Shown in pieces: positions 45,442 to 53,390 of a stretch of 64,000 nt of DNA; position 1 is the stretch's first letter, and each line of letters begins with the position of its first letter. Position numbers and translations under genes: made by a program. This DNA comes from Azophilus sp965214305 (GTDB taxonomy: Bacteria > Pseudomonadota > Gammaproteobacteria > Pseudomonadales > Azotimanducaceae). The notes under the pieces are model-generated. The model was not told where the DNA came from and made no database searches. It saw nothing but the letters and a program-made list of their open reading frames with translations. The stretch is from positions 1,984,001 to 2,048,000 of the forward strand of contig OZ243949.1 in the NCBI GenBank assembly GCA_965214305.1. The letters run 5' to 3'.

Positions 45442-45622
45442 ATGTCAAGTAACCCTCCCCCCCCCCCCCCAGAATTCGGGCAACTCCGCCGACAACCGTA
45501 GCGGCGAACCCCGCAAACGCTCTTGGCGTCCGCCGACCGTCAAAACGGTCAACCTAGGGGAGACCCGATCTGGTCCGCAACCGGGCACCCTAAGTGAATT
45601 TGGTCCATACTTTATTTCATAA
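45442..45622 (+). CDS. Lasso-type precursor peptide 5, out of frame from its best start (14-C run)
   Basis: The ATG at 45442 has a strong SD (GAGGAAG, 6 bases away) and encodes MSSNP before 14 C (45457-45470). From there the frame is wrong and stops after ~19 codons; 13 or 16 C would open it. A second ATG, at 45428, is in the correct frame with 14 C and gives 64 residues but has a poor SD. The core is SGPQPGTLSEFGPYFIS (17 residues), preceded by leader ...KRSWRPPTVKTVNLGETR. The first acid is Glu10, the Tyr is at 14 and the terminus is Ser. Confidence 0.78.
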
Positions 45623-45729
45623 CACTACCACCGGCATTGGGCTTGGTTTCCTGTTCGGGCCCCATCACGTCCGGCCATGGGGAGACTGGTGCCATCAGAT
45701 GCCAGCTACTTTCAACAGCATGACAGGGC

Positions 45730-46707
45730 ATGAACACCGTCCTTGAGGAAAAGCCCAGTGACCGCACCGAAGCCGTTGCCGCAACCACCGCCTACGGGCT
45801 GATCTTCCATTCCGAAATCGCCGTTCCGTTCCACCCGGCCCCTTTCGGCGCGGAGCCGGACGTTATCATCCGCCGAGGCACCGCGCCCCGTCGGCTCGAT
45901 GGCCCGGCAACCGGCACCGGGCGATGGTGGGAGGCCGCTCCCGGTGCCTTTCTGCTAACCGTTGAGGGTGTCGCGCGCTACTTCGTGCGGGCGGGGAACG
46001 AGATCGTCATCGATTCCTCGGGCGACGAACGGAACGCGCGGGTCTTTCTGCTCGGCTCGGCGCTTGCGGCCTGCCTGCAGCAGCGCGGCATCTTCACGCT
46101 GCATGCCAGCGCCGTCGAAACCGCGCATGGCGCGGTGCTGTTCCTGGGGGAACCCGGCGTCGGCAAATCAACGCTCGCCGCCGCCCTGGTTGACCGCGGC
46201 TTGCGGCTGATGGCCGACGACGTGACCGGCATCCTGGTCCGCGAAGGACGCCCGGTCGCGCTGCCGGCCTTCCCGTCGCTGCGGCTATGGGCTGATGTCA
46301 TGAAAAAGCTCGGGCGGCAAACGACCGGGAGCCAAAAAGTGCGCGAAGGCATTGAGAAATACGATGTGGCCGTTGAAGGATTTTGCGGCTCGCCGATCCC
46401 GGTGCGGGCGATGTTCCTGCTGGGCTTGCGCAATAACGAAGACCTCCGGCTACAAGCCGTGCCCCGCGCGACGGCCGTTGATGCGCTGCTGTTCAATACC
46501 TACCGAAAGCGCTTCGCACTCGCGATGGGATGCCTGCCGGAGGCGTTCCGCGCGGCCACCGCGCTAGCCCGCCACGCACCGCTCTTCGAATTGCTCAGGC
46601 CGGACGATCAACGGCATCCGGCATCGTGGGCCGATATGGTCGAACGGCATCTGGAGACGCTCGCGGCGCTTGGCGGGCAGCAGCCTGAATGGGGTAGCGG
46701 AGGGTAG
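45730..46707 (+). CDS. HPr-kinase-like lasso tail kinase
   Basis: This 325-residue protein has the HprK-type P-loop GEPGVGKSTLAAAL (~140-153) followed by RGLRLMADDVTGI, where two Asp help catalysis. Homologues in lasso clusters (paeninodin type) phosphorylate the side chain of the precursor's C-terminal Ser. All eight precursors here end in Ser, which fits. It lies 107 bp after precursor 5. A short sequence before the cyclase gene (51450-51512) resembles this protein's C terminus, suggesting a second, lost copy. Confidence 0.88.
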   Translation: MNTVLEEKPSDRTEAVAATTAYGLIFHSEIAVPFHPAPFGAEPDVIIRRGTAPRRLDGPATGTGRWWEAAPGAFLLTVEGVARYFVRAGNEIVIDSSGDERNARVFLLGSALAACLQQRGIFTLHASAVETAHGAVLFLGEPGVGKSTLAAALVDRGLRLMADDVTGILVREGRPVALPAFPSLRLWADVMKKLGRQTTGSQKVREGIEKYDVAVEGFCGSPIPVRAMFLLGLRNNEDLRLQAVPRATAVDALLFNTYRKRFALAMGCLPEAFRAATALARHAPLFELLRPDDQRHPASWADMVERHLETLAALGGQQPEWGSGG

Positions 46708-46756
46708 ATTTGATCCGAAATGAGAATGGCCGGGGTGTTTGCCTCATGCTGGCGAC

Positions 46757-46836
46757 CAAATAGGAATTCCTGCCCGGGGCCATGGTCGCGGCCCATTCGT
46801 TTCTATCGCATCACCCTGGGTTTGCGCGGCGGGCAA
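46757..46836 (+). pseudogene. Glycosyltransferase gene fragment
   Basis: GGAATTCCTGCCCGGGGCCA and the following ~60 bases match, with several changes, codons ~25-45 of the intact glycosyltransferase at 53380 (EKFLPGAIVAAHSFLQQHPG). The rest of the gene is absent. Confidence 0.6.
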
Positions 46837-46854
46837 AGCGAATCCAGCCGATCA

Positions 46855-47011
46855 GCACAGTTGGCGAGGAAGCGCTCGGCCTCCTCCAAGTAGCCGAGCC
46901 GCGCCCCGAGCGTCCGCCATCCGGCGCGCCTGGCCCCATGCCCGCAAGGCGCGCATCCAAGTGTTGCCGGACTTGCGGCGGGAGGCCAGCCAGATCAGGG
47001 GCATCGCCGAC
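46855..47011 (-). pseudogene. Internally deleted sulfotransferase
   Basis: Read leftward from 47011, the sequence encodes MPLIWLASRRKSGNTWMRAL, close to the start of the intact enzyme at 42854-43729 (MPLILLASYPKSGNTWMRAL). It then jumps to the 3' end (GCTCGGCCTCCTCCAAGTAG, near the last codons). About 700 bp are missing, and the PAPS-loop Tyr-Pro became Arg-Arg. It sits immediately before precursor 6. Confidence 0.7.
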
Positions 47012-47089
47012 AGGTCCGGAAGCGGATGCAAACTGCGAGTCGGATGAGTTATGATAGCCGCCTCCGAGCAAAACCGGAATCATTCAGCC

Positions 47090-47286
47090 ATGTCAAGATC
47101 AATCACCCCCCCCCCCAGAATTCAGACAATTCCGCTGGCAACCCCAGCGGCGAACCCCGCAAACGCTCCTGGCGCCCGCCGACCGTCAAAACGGTTGAAC
47201 TGACTGAGACGCGAAGCACCCCCTCCGCTGGTATCATTCGAGATGAAACCCCAGATTATTCGTTTTCTCTTAGAGAAGAGTCTTAG
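47090..47286 (+). CDS. Lasso-type precursor peptide 6, out of frame from its best start (11-C run)
   Basis: The ATG at 47090 (GGAA SD ~10 bases upstream) starts MSRSIT, then 11 C (47106-47116). As written it is out of frame; 12 or 9 C would open it. The correct frame is also open from upstream ATGs at 47044 and 47026 without good SDs. The leader contains GEPRKRSWRPPTVKTVELTETR. The core STPSAGIIRDETPDYSFSLR ends EES (23 residues), with its first acid at position 10, Tyr at 15 and a terminal Ser. Confidence 0.78.
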
Positions 47287-47339
47287 AGCTAGGGCCTGTT
47301 CACACTTCCGGCTATGTTCGAATATTTCAGTATGAAATC

Positions 47340-48239
47340 ATGGAATTATGGCGCTTCGGGCGGCTGGGGCTGGACGGCCTGACGGACCGTCCGGGGCGAG
47401 GCGCCAAGGCGTCCATTTCGCCGACGGTGGTCGAGGAGGTGCTCGCCAAAGCCGGCCAGGACGCGCCGGGCATGCGCCGACGCAGCACACGCACCACGGC
47501 AGCCGAGGTCGGCATCTCGGCTTCGAGCGTGGGGCGCATCTGGCGCGGGCACGGCCTGAAACCGCACCGCAAGCGCACGTTCAAGCTGTCGAACGACCCG
47601 CAGTTCCACACCAAGTTCTGGGATGTCGTGGGGCTTTACCTCGACCCGCCAGAGAGGTCCATCGTGCTTTGCTGCGACGAGAAGACCCAAATCCAGGCAC
47701 TGGAGCGCACGCAGCCCGGACTGCCGCTTGGCACCGGCCACATCCACACCGAAACCCACGACCACATCCGACACGGCACCCTCACGCTGTTCGCGGCGAT
47801 GAACTATCTGGACGGCAAGCTCATCCAGCGCCTGGAGGCCAAGCATACGCATGTCGAGTGGCTGCGCTTCCTCAAGCAGATCGACCGGCAGACGCCAAAC
47901 GCGCTGACGATCCACGTCATTGCCGACAACTACGCCACGCACAAGCACGGCAAGGTCAAGGAATGGCTCGCCCGCCACCCGCGGTTCGAAATGCACTTCA
48001 CGCCAACTTCGGGGTCTTGGCTCAATCTGGTCGAACGCTTCTTCGCCGACCTGACCGCCGTCATCCGTGACGCCAGCTTCGCCAGCGTCGCCGAGTTGCG
48101 GCGCGAAATCGTGCGCCACTTGGCGGCGCACAACGAGAACCCACGGCCCTACCGCTGGACCGCAAAGGGCGAGGACATCCTCGCGAAGATCAGCCGCGCC
48201 AGGCAGCGGCTGGCGGAAATCCAGAAAATCGAGCATTAA
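47340..48239 (+). mobile_element. IS630-family transposase, N-terminally truncated
   Basis: The 299-residue frame has the IS630 DDE core: CCDEKTQIQALERTQPG, VIADNYATHKHGKVKEWL and GSWLNLVERFFADLT. The N-terminal helix-turn-helix half expected in ~350-residue IS630 transposases is missing: the frame begins MELWRFGRLGLDGL, already in the linker. No clear terminal repeats were found. It is probably inactive. Confidence 0.82.
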
Positions 48240-48779
48240 TTGAATTCATTTTTGGCACAGGACACTAGGAGCCTGCGCCGCAGGAGGCCCGGGGCACTTT
48301 CAAGTGGGATTAGAAGATCATAATGACAGCCGTAACGCTCCATAGGTGGGATATGCTGGGCCTTTCTGTGTTATCTGATGCTGATGCGCCGCACACCCGC
48401 CCGCGCGGGAATGAACCGGAGTTGAGAAAAGGCCGGTTTAGGCGCCAAGTGCCTTCCCCGCCGTCGCGGGGACCTGTTGTGGATCGCCTAGCTTCGTGTC
48501 TGGGTTTCTACCATGTTATCTCGTTCGCGATGGAACATATTGTAGAGCAGGATTTGTCCAGATGGTGGGCGTTCCCGAAAATACGGGTCGCGGATCCACA
48601 TATGAGCGGGCGCAGGGGTTGCGCGAGATCTACGCGAGCGCGGATCCGGTCGCGGGTCGAGGCCTCCGAAATCGCCTCGGTTTTTCTTAAGAAAGTGCGC
48701 GAACTGTTTGTCGCCGCGGTCCGAGAGGGTGGTAGGGGCTCGTACTGAAGGAAGATGAGAGATTGGAGGATGTGGGTCG
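48240..48779. other. Stretch without a supported gene
   Basis: It holds a single end of repeat A (CTAGGAGCCTGCGCCGCAGG, 48267-48286). The longest frames here (for example 48323-48748) show no family resemblance or good ribosome-binding site. Confidence 0.4.
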
Positions 48780-49460
48780 ATGAGCGTGCCCCGGCATGAT
48801 GTTCATTGCAGAACATACACTTTCCCAACCAAGTGCAGTCGTTGCGGCGATCAAGTTTTCTTCTTTTCCTGCACATGCGGCTCACGAGTGTTTTTTGACC
48901 AGCTAGGTTCGCCCTGGCCTGAACACGATTGTGGATTCAGCCGGTCGGATCAACGCTGGGCGCAGGAAAGACCTAAGAGAAAGCTCGATGATGGCGGTAT
49001 TAGCGTCGAAATATCCGAAGGGGTGACCGCAATCCGGCGTGGGGAAAGTCGCGGCAGGTCGTGGGATATTGATCAAGAAGTGGCCGAGATAGCGAGGCAA
49101 GAAGCCAAGTCACGCGAGTCCGATCCGATCCAGAGCGTGCCGCCGGGTGAAAATTGGGAGGTGGATATAGTCGGGGTAGTTCGCGAATTAGACCGTCGTG
49201 TGGACGTATATCAAAGGCTGAAGCTGCCACAGACAGTTTTGAGCAAGGGCTTTCTCGGTGATCTGGGATCCGGACTATGGGGTCGGGTGACTATTCATGT
49301 GCTCGAATCGGTAGTCTACAGCTATACGGCTTGGATCCCGGCATCACTGCTATCTGCCGACGGACTTAAAGTGGGGGTGACGGCCTCAGTCACACTTCAA
49401 CGGCTTGATGTTCCTGATAATGCACGGGAATGGGTGTGTCGGCACTTTCGTGTCGAGTAA
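48780..49460 (+). CDS. Hypothetical protein with N-terminal Cys-rich zinc-ribbon-like segment
   Basis: The 226-residue product begins with CSRCGDQVFFFSCTCGS, four cysteines in a C-x2-C...C-x-C pattern that could bind zinc, plus PWPEHDC. The remainder is acidic and mixed alpha/beta, with no motif I recognise. Its base composition is lower in GC than its neighbours, suggesting separate acquisition. The function is unknown; an unannotated defence or regulatory gene is possible. Confidence 0.55.
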   Translation: MSVPRHDVHCRTYTFPTKCSRCGDQVFFFSCTCGSRVFFDQLGSPWPEHDCGFSRSDQRWAQERPKRKLDDGGISVEISEGVTAIRRGESRGRSWDIDQEVAEIARQEAKSRESDPIQSVPPGENWEVDIVGVVRELDRRVDVYQRLKLPQTVLSKGFLGDLGSGLWGRVTIHVLESVVYSYTAWIPASLLSADGLKVGVTASVTLQRLDVPDNAREWVCRHFRVE

Positions 49461-49499
49461 TTGTCATCGCCGGGCCGCCCGCGCCGAACCGCCACTTTT

Positions 49500-50380
49500 C
49501 TTGACTTCGACGGTTTAGCCGCCTGACAGCGATTTCCATTTTCGTACCCGTTTGATTTTGTTCGGGTTTTCCCGGCGGGTTTCCGGGACCCGTTTTGTTG
49601 TGCCTAGTGATTATTGATGCTTGACATGCGCGGGGCGGGCCGGCACACCCGCCCCATGTTTGTTCGCGTGAAGACCACACCCAACAGCCCCCGCAAGTCC
49701 GTGCAACTGGTCGAGGGCGTCCGTGTCGGCGGCGATGGAGGCGGGCGGCAAGGTCGCCGTGTTCCGCCACTGCGGCCGGCGCATCGTGGTGGCGCACAGT
49801 CCGAAACGGGCGGCCAAGGACAAAAAGGATCGGCAGCGGGGGGTCAAGCGATTGCTGGACAAACTCAACCAGAGCGGCAAGCCAAAATCCCTGTTGCCGA
49901 AGGGAATGGGCCGATTCTTGCGGATGCGCGGCGAAGGCCGCTGGGAGGTCGACCCGGACAAGATCGCCGAGGCCGCCCGCTAGGACGGCTTGCGCGGCGC
50001 GGCCACCAATGTCCGCGGCCGAGCTGTGGGAGCGCTACCGCAGCCTGTGGCGGGCGGAGCACGGCTTTCGCGTCAACAAGCACGACCTGAAGGTGCGGCC
50101 CATCTTCCACTGGACCCCGAAACGCATCCGCGCCCATCTGGCCATCGCCTTCATGGCGTTCGCCTGTATGCAGCATCTGGCGTACCGGGTGAAACTGCAG
50201 AAAAAGCGGCCGCTGTCGCCGGAGGCGATCCGCGACGCCTTGGGCCCGCGATTCACGGATGTGCCGTATGCCCTGAATTGACGCCCCGCCAAGAACGGAA
50301 ACCCCGATTGTTGTGCCTGGACGAAAATGGCAACTCAATAAAATCAATCACTTGCGTGATTTAACCGTCGAAGTCAAGAA
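49500..50380 (+). mobile_element. IS1634-family element, internally deleted
   Basis: Both ends survive: CTTGACTTCGACGGTTTA at 49500-49517 and the complement (TAACCGTCGAAGTCAAG) at 50362-50378. Inside are pieces of an IS1634 transposase: an N terminus at 49656 (MFVRVKTTPNSPRKSVQLVE), a middle piece (49723-49983) and a C-terminal piece (50009-50281, ELWERYRSLWRAEHGFRVNK). Most of the catalytic core is deleted, so the element is non-autonomous. Its right end cuts a sulfotransferase copy. Confidence 0.8.
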
Positions 50381-50425
50381 GTGTTGCCGGACTTGGGGTA
50401 GGAAGCGAGCAGGATCAGGGGCATC
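50379..50425 (-). pseudogene. Sulfotransferase N-terminal stub
   Basis: Read leftward from 50425 it encodes MPLILLASYPKSGNT, identical to residues 1-15 of the intact enzyme at 42854-43729, before breaking at the IS1634 end. The following 150 bp also match the sequence upstream of that enzyme. Confidence 0.75.
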
Positions 50426-50640
50426 GTCGGCGAGGCATCAGTTTGGCTTCAGCGGCCCTTGGCCCCATCTCGCCCGTGGGTTTCATATCGACCAGCGCCA
50501 TGACCGGCAATGTAGCATGAAACCGATGCCTGAAAATCTGCGCCGGTCGTTTCGCTCGCCGCGCGGTGAGATCGGATGAATTGCGCGGATGCCTCTTCGA
50601 TAATACAATTCAAACTTCCTGAACCAAGAAATGAGGAAGC
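50379..50640. repeat. Duplicate of the sulfotransferase/precursor 5 upstream region
   Basis: 50379-50581 corresponds to 43683-43886, and 50582-50660 corresponds to 45379-45456, nearly base for base. This shows the arrangement before the IS1202-like element inserted. Confidence 0.85.
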
Positions 50641-50644
50641 CCTC

Positions 50645-50846
50645 ATGTCAAGTAATCCCCCCCCCCCCCCCCCAGAATTCGGGCAACTCCGCCGACAACC
50701 GTAGCGGCGAACCCCGCAAACGCTCCTGGCGCCCGCCGACCGTCAAAACGATTGAACTGACTGAGACGCGAAGCGCCCCCATATCTAATGCCGTTCAGGA
50801 GGAATCCCCATCATATGGATTCTTTCTTGAAGAAGAACAAAGCTAG
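50645..50846 (+). CDS. Lasso-type precursor peptide 7, out of frame from its best start (17-C run)
   Basis: Close paralogue of precursor 5 in the leader but with a different core. The ATG at 50645 follows GAGGAAG; MSSN precedes 17 C (50657-50673), the longest run. From this start the frame is wrong (16 C would open it). The ATG at 50631 is in frame. The core SAPISNAVQEESPSYGFFLE ends EEQS: first acid at position 10, Tyr at 15, Ser last. The shared flanks and unrelated core suggest core replacement or rapid divergence. Confidence 0.78.
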
Positions 50847-51014
50847 GAACTTGCGCCGTAGAGGCTTTTGGTGGGCCGCCCCCCGCCAAGGGCGGCGCGC
50901 GAGATGCTCGCGGCGCAGGTCTTGCATGCTGCGCTTTTTCCTTGCCCATTATTACAAGTAAGGAAATAGGTACAATGGCTTTTCCCAAACACGCAAAGTT
51001 TCCGGGAGGCCGCC

Positions 51015-51251
51015 GTGCCTAAAGTCGGCGCCAAGCGGCAGTTGACGCTACCGGCCAGCCAGTGTCGTCTGGCTGGCATAGAGCCAGGCGATGAATGCCG
51101 AAGTTTCGTCGCCGACGGACGCATCACCATAGTCCGCCAGCAGCCCGGCAGCGCTTGGGGGTGCCTTGCTCATCTTCGGTCGGACGAAGCGGTTTCGGAT
51201 GAGCAATCGCTTCAGTGCGCGATGGAAAGCAAAAGAACTCAAACGCGGTGA
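51015..51251 (+). CDS. AbrB/SpoVT-type antitoxin
   Basis: A 78-residue swapped-hairpin DNA-binding protein with the AbrB pattern (KVGAKRQLTLPASQCRLAGI, GDECRSFVADGRITIV). The GTG start is preceded by GGGAGG. It overlaps the start of a PIN-toxin gene (GTGA at 51248-51251), the usual coupling in VapBC-like modules. The partner toxin is broken, so it may persist as an orphan regulator. Confidence 0.78.
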   Translation: MPKVGAKRQLTLPASQCRLAGIEPGDECRSFVADGRITIVRQQPGSAWGCLAHLRSDEAVSDEQSLQCAMESKRTQTR

Positions 51252-51442
51252 CCGCAGTCGATGCCAATGTCTTGCTCCGCTACTTGTTGAGGGACGACGA
51301 GGCGCAGGCCGAGAAAGCGCGCCGTGTTTTCGAGAGCGGGGAACGCATCCTCATTACGGATGTGGTGCCGCTTTGCAGTTGCCCCGCACCGCAGCGCCGT
51401 GGGAGTTGGTTGGATGCGCTGTGCTATAGCCTTTTCTCCTAA
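51248..51442 (+). pseudogene. Truncated VapC-like PIN-domain toxin
   Basis: The frame starts TAVDANVLLRYLLRDDEAQA, a PIN-domain N terminus with the first catalytic Asp, and reaches GERILITDVV. It then becomes unrelated and stops at 51442, so the remaining acidic residues are lost. Confidence 0.7.
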
Positions 51443-51512
51443 TCCGGATCGGCATCCGCTGCTGTTGGCCGATGCAATCGAACGGTGCCTGGAAGCGCTC
51501 CCGGAAGACTGA
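51438..51512 (+). pseudogene. Possible C-terminal vestige of an HPr-kinase-like gene
   Basis: The last ~24 codons before the cyclase (NPDRHPLLLADAIERCLEAL) resemble the C terminus of the kinase at 45730-46707 (DDQRHPASWADMVERHLETL). The stop TGA directly abuts the cyclase ATG. This suggests a kinase gene once sat directly before the cyclase, as in other lasso clusters. Confidence 0.45.
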
Positions 51513-53390
51513 ATGGCCAGCATGATCTGCGGAATCCAAGCCTTGCGCGGCGACCCCGGCGCGGCGGCGCTCGATGCCATGGTGGCCGCCCTGCCCGGGC
51601 GCCGAACAGATGCCACCGCGGCCTGGACGACGGAAGCGGCCCGCTTGGGCTGGCGCGGGCATGAGGCGGCGGACGGCGCGGCCTGCTGCGCGCGCGGCGG
51701 CGCGGGCGATTGGGTGGTCGCAAGCGCCCGCATCGACGGGCGCGACGAGTTGCGCGCCGCGCTGGGCGTTTCCGAACGAAAGGACGAGCCGCTGACGGAC
51801 GCGGAATTGATTTTGCGCGCCTGGCGCAAATGGGGCGCGGAGTGTCCGCAGCGGCTGTACGGCGATTACGCTTTCGCCGCGTGGGACGCCGAACGCCGCC
51901 GGCTGCTTCTTGCCCGAGACCACATTGGCGCCCGGGCGCTCTACTACGCCGCCGCAGCGGACCGCATCGTATTCGCCAGCGACGTGAACGCGGTGCTCGC
52001 GGCACCCGGCGTGGAGGCGGACCTGGACGAGGACGCGACCGCCTCCTGGCTTGCCCGCCACATTTTCTGGCCGTTCGGCGAACGCACGTTCCACCGCGCG
52101 GTGCGGCGCCTGCCGCCGGGCCACTTGCTATTGGCACAAGCCGGCGGCTGGCGCGTGCGGCGCTGGTGGCATCCGGAGCGGATTCCCGCGCTTGGCCGCA
52201 TCGACGACGGCGAAGCCGCCGAGGCCTGTCTCGCGCTGTGCGCCGCCGCGGTGGCGGATCGCGCGGGCGGCCCCCGCCGCGTGGGCGTGCATCTGAGCGG
52301 CGGCCTCGACTCCTCCTGCGTTTCGGCGCTCGCGGCCCGGGCGCTGCGGGCCGCGGGCCGCCCTGCCCCGCCTGCGTTCACCTGGCTGCCCGAGGCGGCG
52401 GAGGGGAGCCGCGACGCCGCTCCCGGCGGCGAATACCGCCTTGTCGAAGCGGTCGCGGCCCAGGAGGGCCTGGAGGTCCACCACTGCCCGCCCACTGCCG
52501 CCGATATGCTGGCGACCTTGCGCCGCGATGTGACCCGGCACGACAGCTACCACCTCAACGAATGCCCCGTGCAGCGTTCGGCGGCGGCGCAGGGCGTGGG
52601 CGTGCTGCTGTCCGGCTGGGGCGGCGACGAGGGGGTCTCGTTCAGCGGCCGCGGCTACCACCCCGATCTCTTGCGCAAAGGCCGGCTCGCGGCGCTGCGG
52701 CGCGAGTTCGGGCACCGCCGCTTTCCCCTGCTCGGCATCGCGCGCGGCGCTGCGCTGCCGTTTGTCCAAGCCATGGAACCGGTGAGAACCTTGAGGGACA
52801 CGCTTTGGCGGCTGCGCCAAGGCAAGACGCCGCTGCCGCCGACGGGCCGCTACCTGCACCCCGATTTCGCCCGCCGCGCCCGCCTGCTGCCCATGCCTCC
52901 GACGGTCCCGGTGGCCGGCGCGCGAGCGGTCCAGCTCGGCCTGCTTGCGAGCGGCTATATCGACAGGCGCATCGAAGGCTGGGCCGCGAGCGGGGCGCGG
53001 CTGGGAATCGAGTACCGCTATCCGCTGCTGGACCGCCGGCTGCTGGAATTCGTCCTGGCGCTGCCGCCGGAGCAGTTCCTCCGCGGCCCCGAAAGCCGGC
53101 GGCTGATGCGGCGTTCCCAGCGCGAAGTGCTGCCCGAACTGGTGCTGCGGAACCGCGACAAAACGGACCCCGCTCGGTACCGGGCCTATAGGGACGCGCT
53201 TGCCGAAACCTTGGCGCAAGCGCGCTCGATGATCGCCGGCGGCGGCGCGGGAACGGCGCGCGGCCGCTACCTGAACCTGGGCCGCCTGACGCGCGACCTT
53301 GAACTGCTGGGCGACTTCGACCCTGCCCGCATTCGCCGCCACCTGCGCCCCAGGCCCTTGATCCAGGCGTTGCAGTTCCTTGACTTCTAA
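51513..53390 (+). CDS. Asparagine-synthetase-like lasso peptide cyclase
   Basis: The 625-residue product is a lasso C protein. An N-terminal Ntn-like domain (MASMICGIQALRGDPG ... YGDYAFAAWD) is followed by an ATP-pyrophosphatase domain with the PP-loop LSGGLDSS (~260-267) and GWGGDEG. It adenylates the side chain of an Asp/Glu in the core and lets the core N terminus form the macrolactam. It starts directly after a kinase vestige and is followed by glycosyl- and sulfotransferase genes with overlapping ends, so these form an operon. It is the only cyclase for all eight precursors. Confidence 0.92.
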   Translation: MASMICGIQALRGDPGAAALDAMVAALPGRRTDATAAWTTEAARLGWRGHEAADGAACCARGGAGDWVVASARIDGRDELRAALGVSERKDEPLTDAELILRAWRKWGAECPQRLYGDYAFAAWDAERRRLLLARDHIGARALYYAAAADRIVFASDVNAVLAAPGVEADLDEDATASWLARHIFWPFGERTFHRAVRRLPPGHLLLAQAGGWRVRRWWHPERIPALGRIDDGEAAEACLALCAAAVADRAGGPRRVGVHLSGGLDSSCVSALAARALRAAGRPAPPAFTWLPEAAEGSRDAAPGGEYRLVEAVAAQEGLEVHHCPPTAADMLATLRRDVTRHDSYHLNECPVQRSAAAQGVGVLLSGWGGDEGVSFSGRGYHPDLLRKGRLAALRREFGHRRFPLLGIARGAALPFVQAMEPVRTLRDTLWRLRQGKTPLPPTGRYLHPDFARRARLLPMPPTVPVAGARAVQLGLLASGYIDRRIEGWAASGARLGIEYRYPLLDRRLLEFVLALPPEQFLRGPESRRLMRRSQREVLPELVLRNRDKTDPARYRAYRDALAETLAQARSMIAGGGAGTARGRYLNLGRLTRDLELLGDFDPARIRRHLRPRPLIQALQFLDF

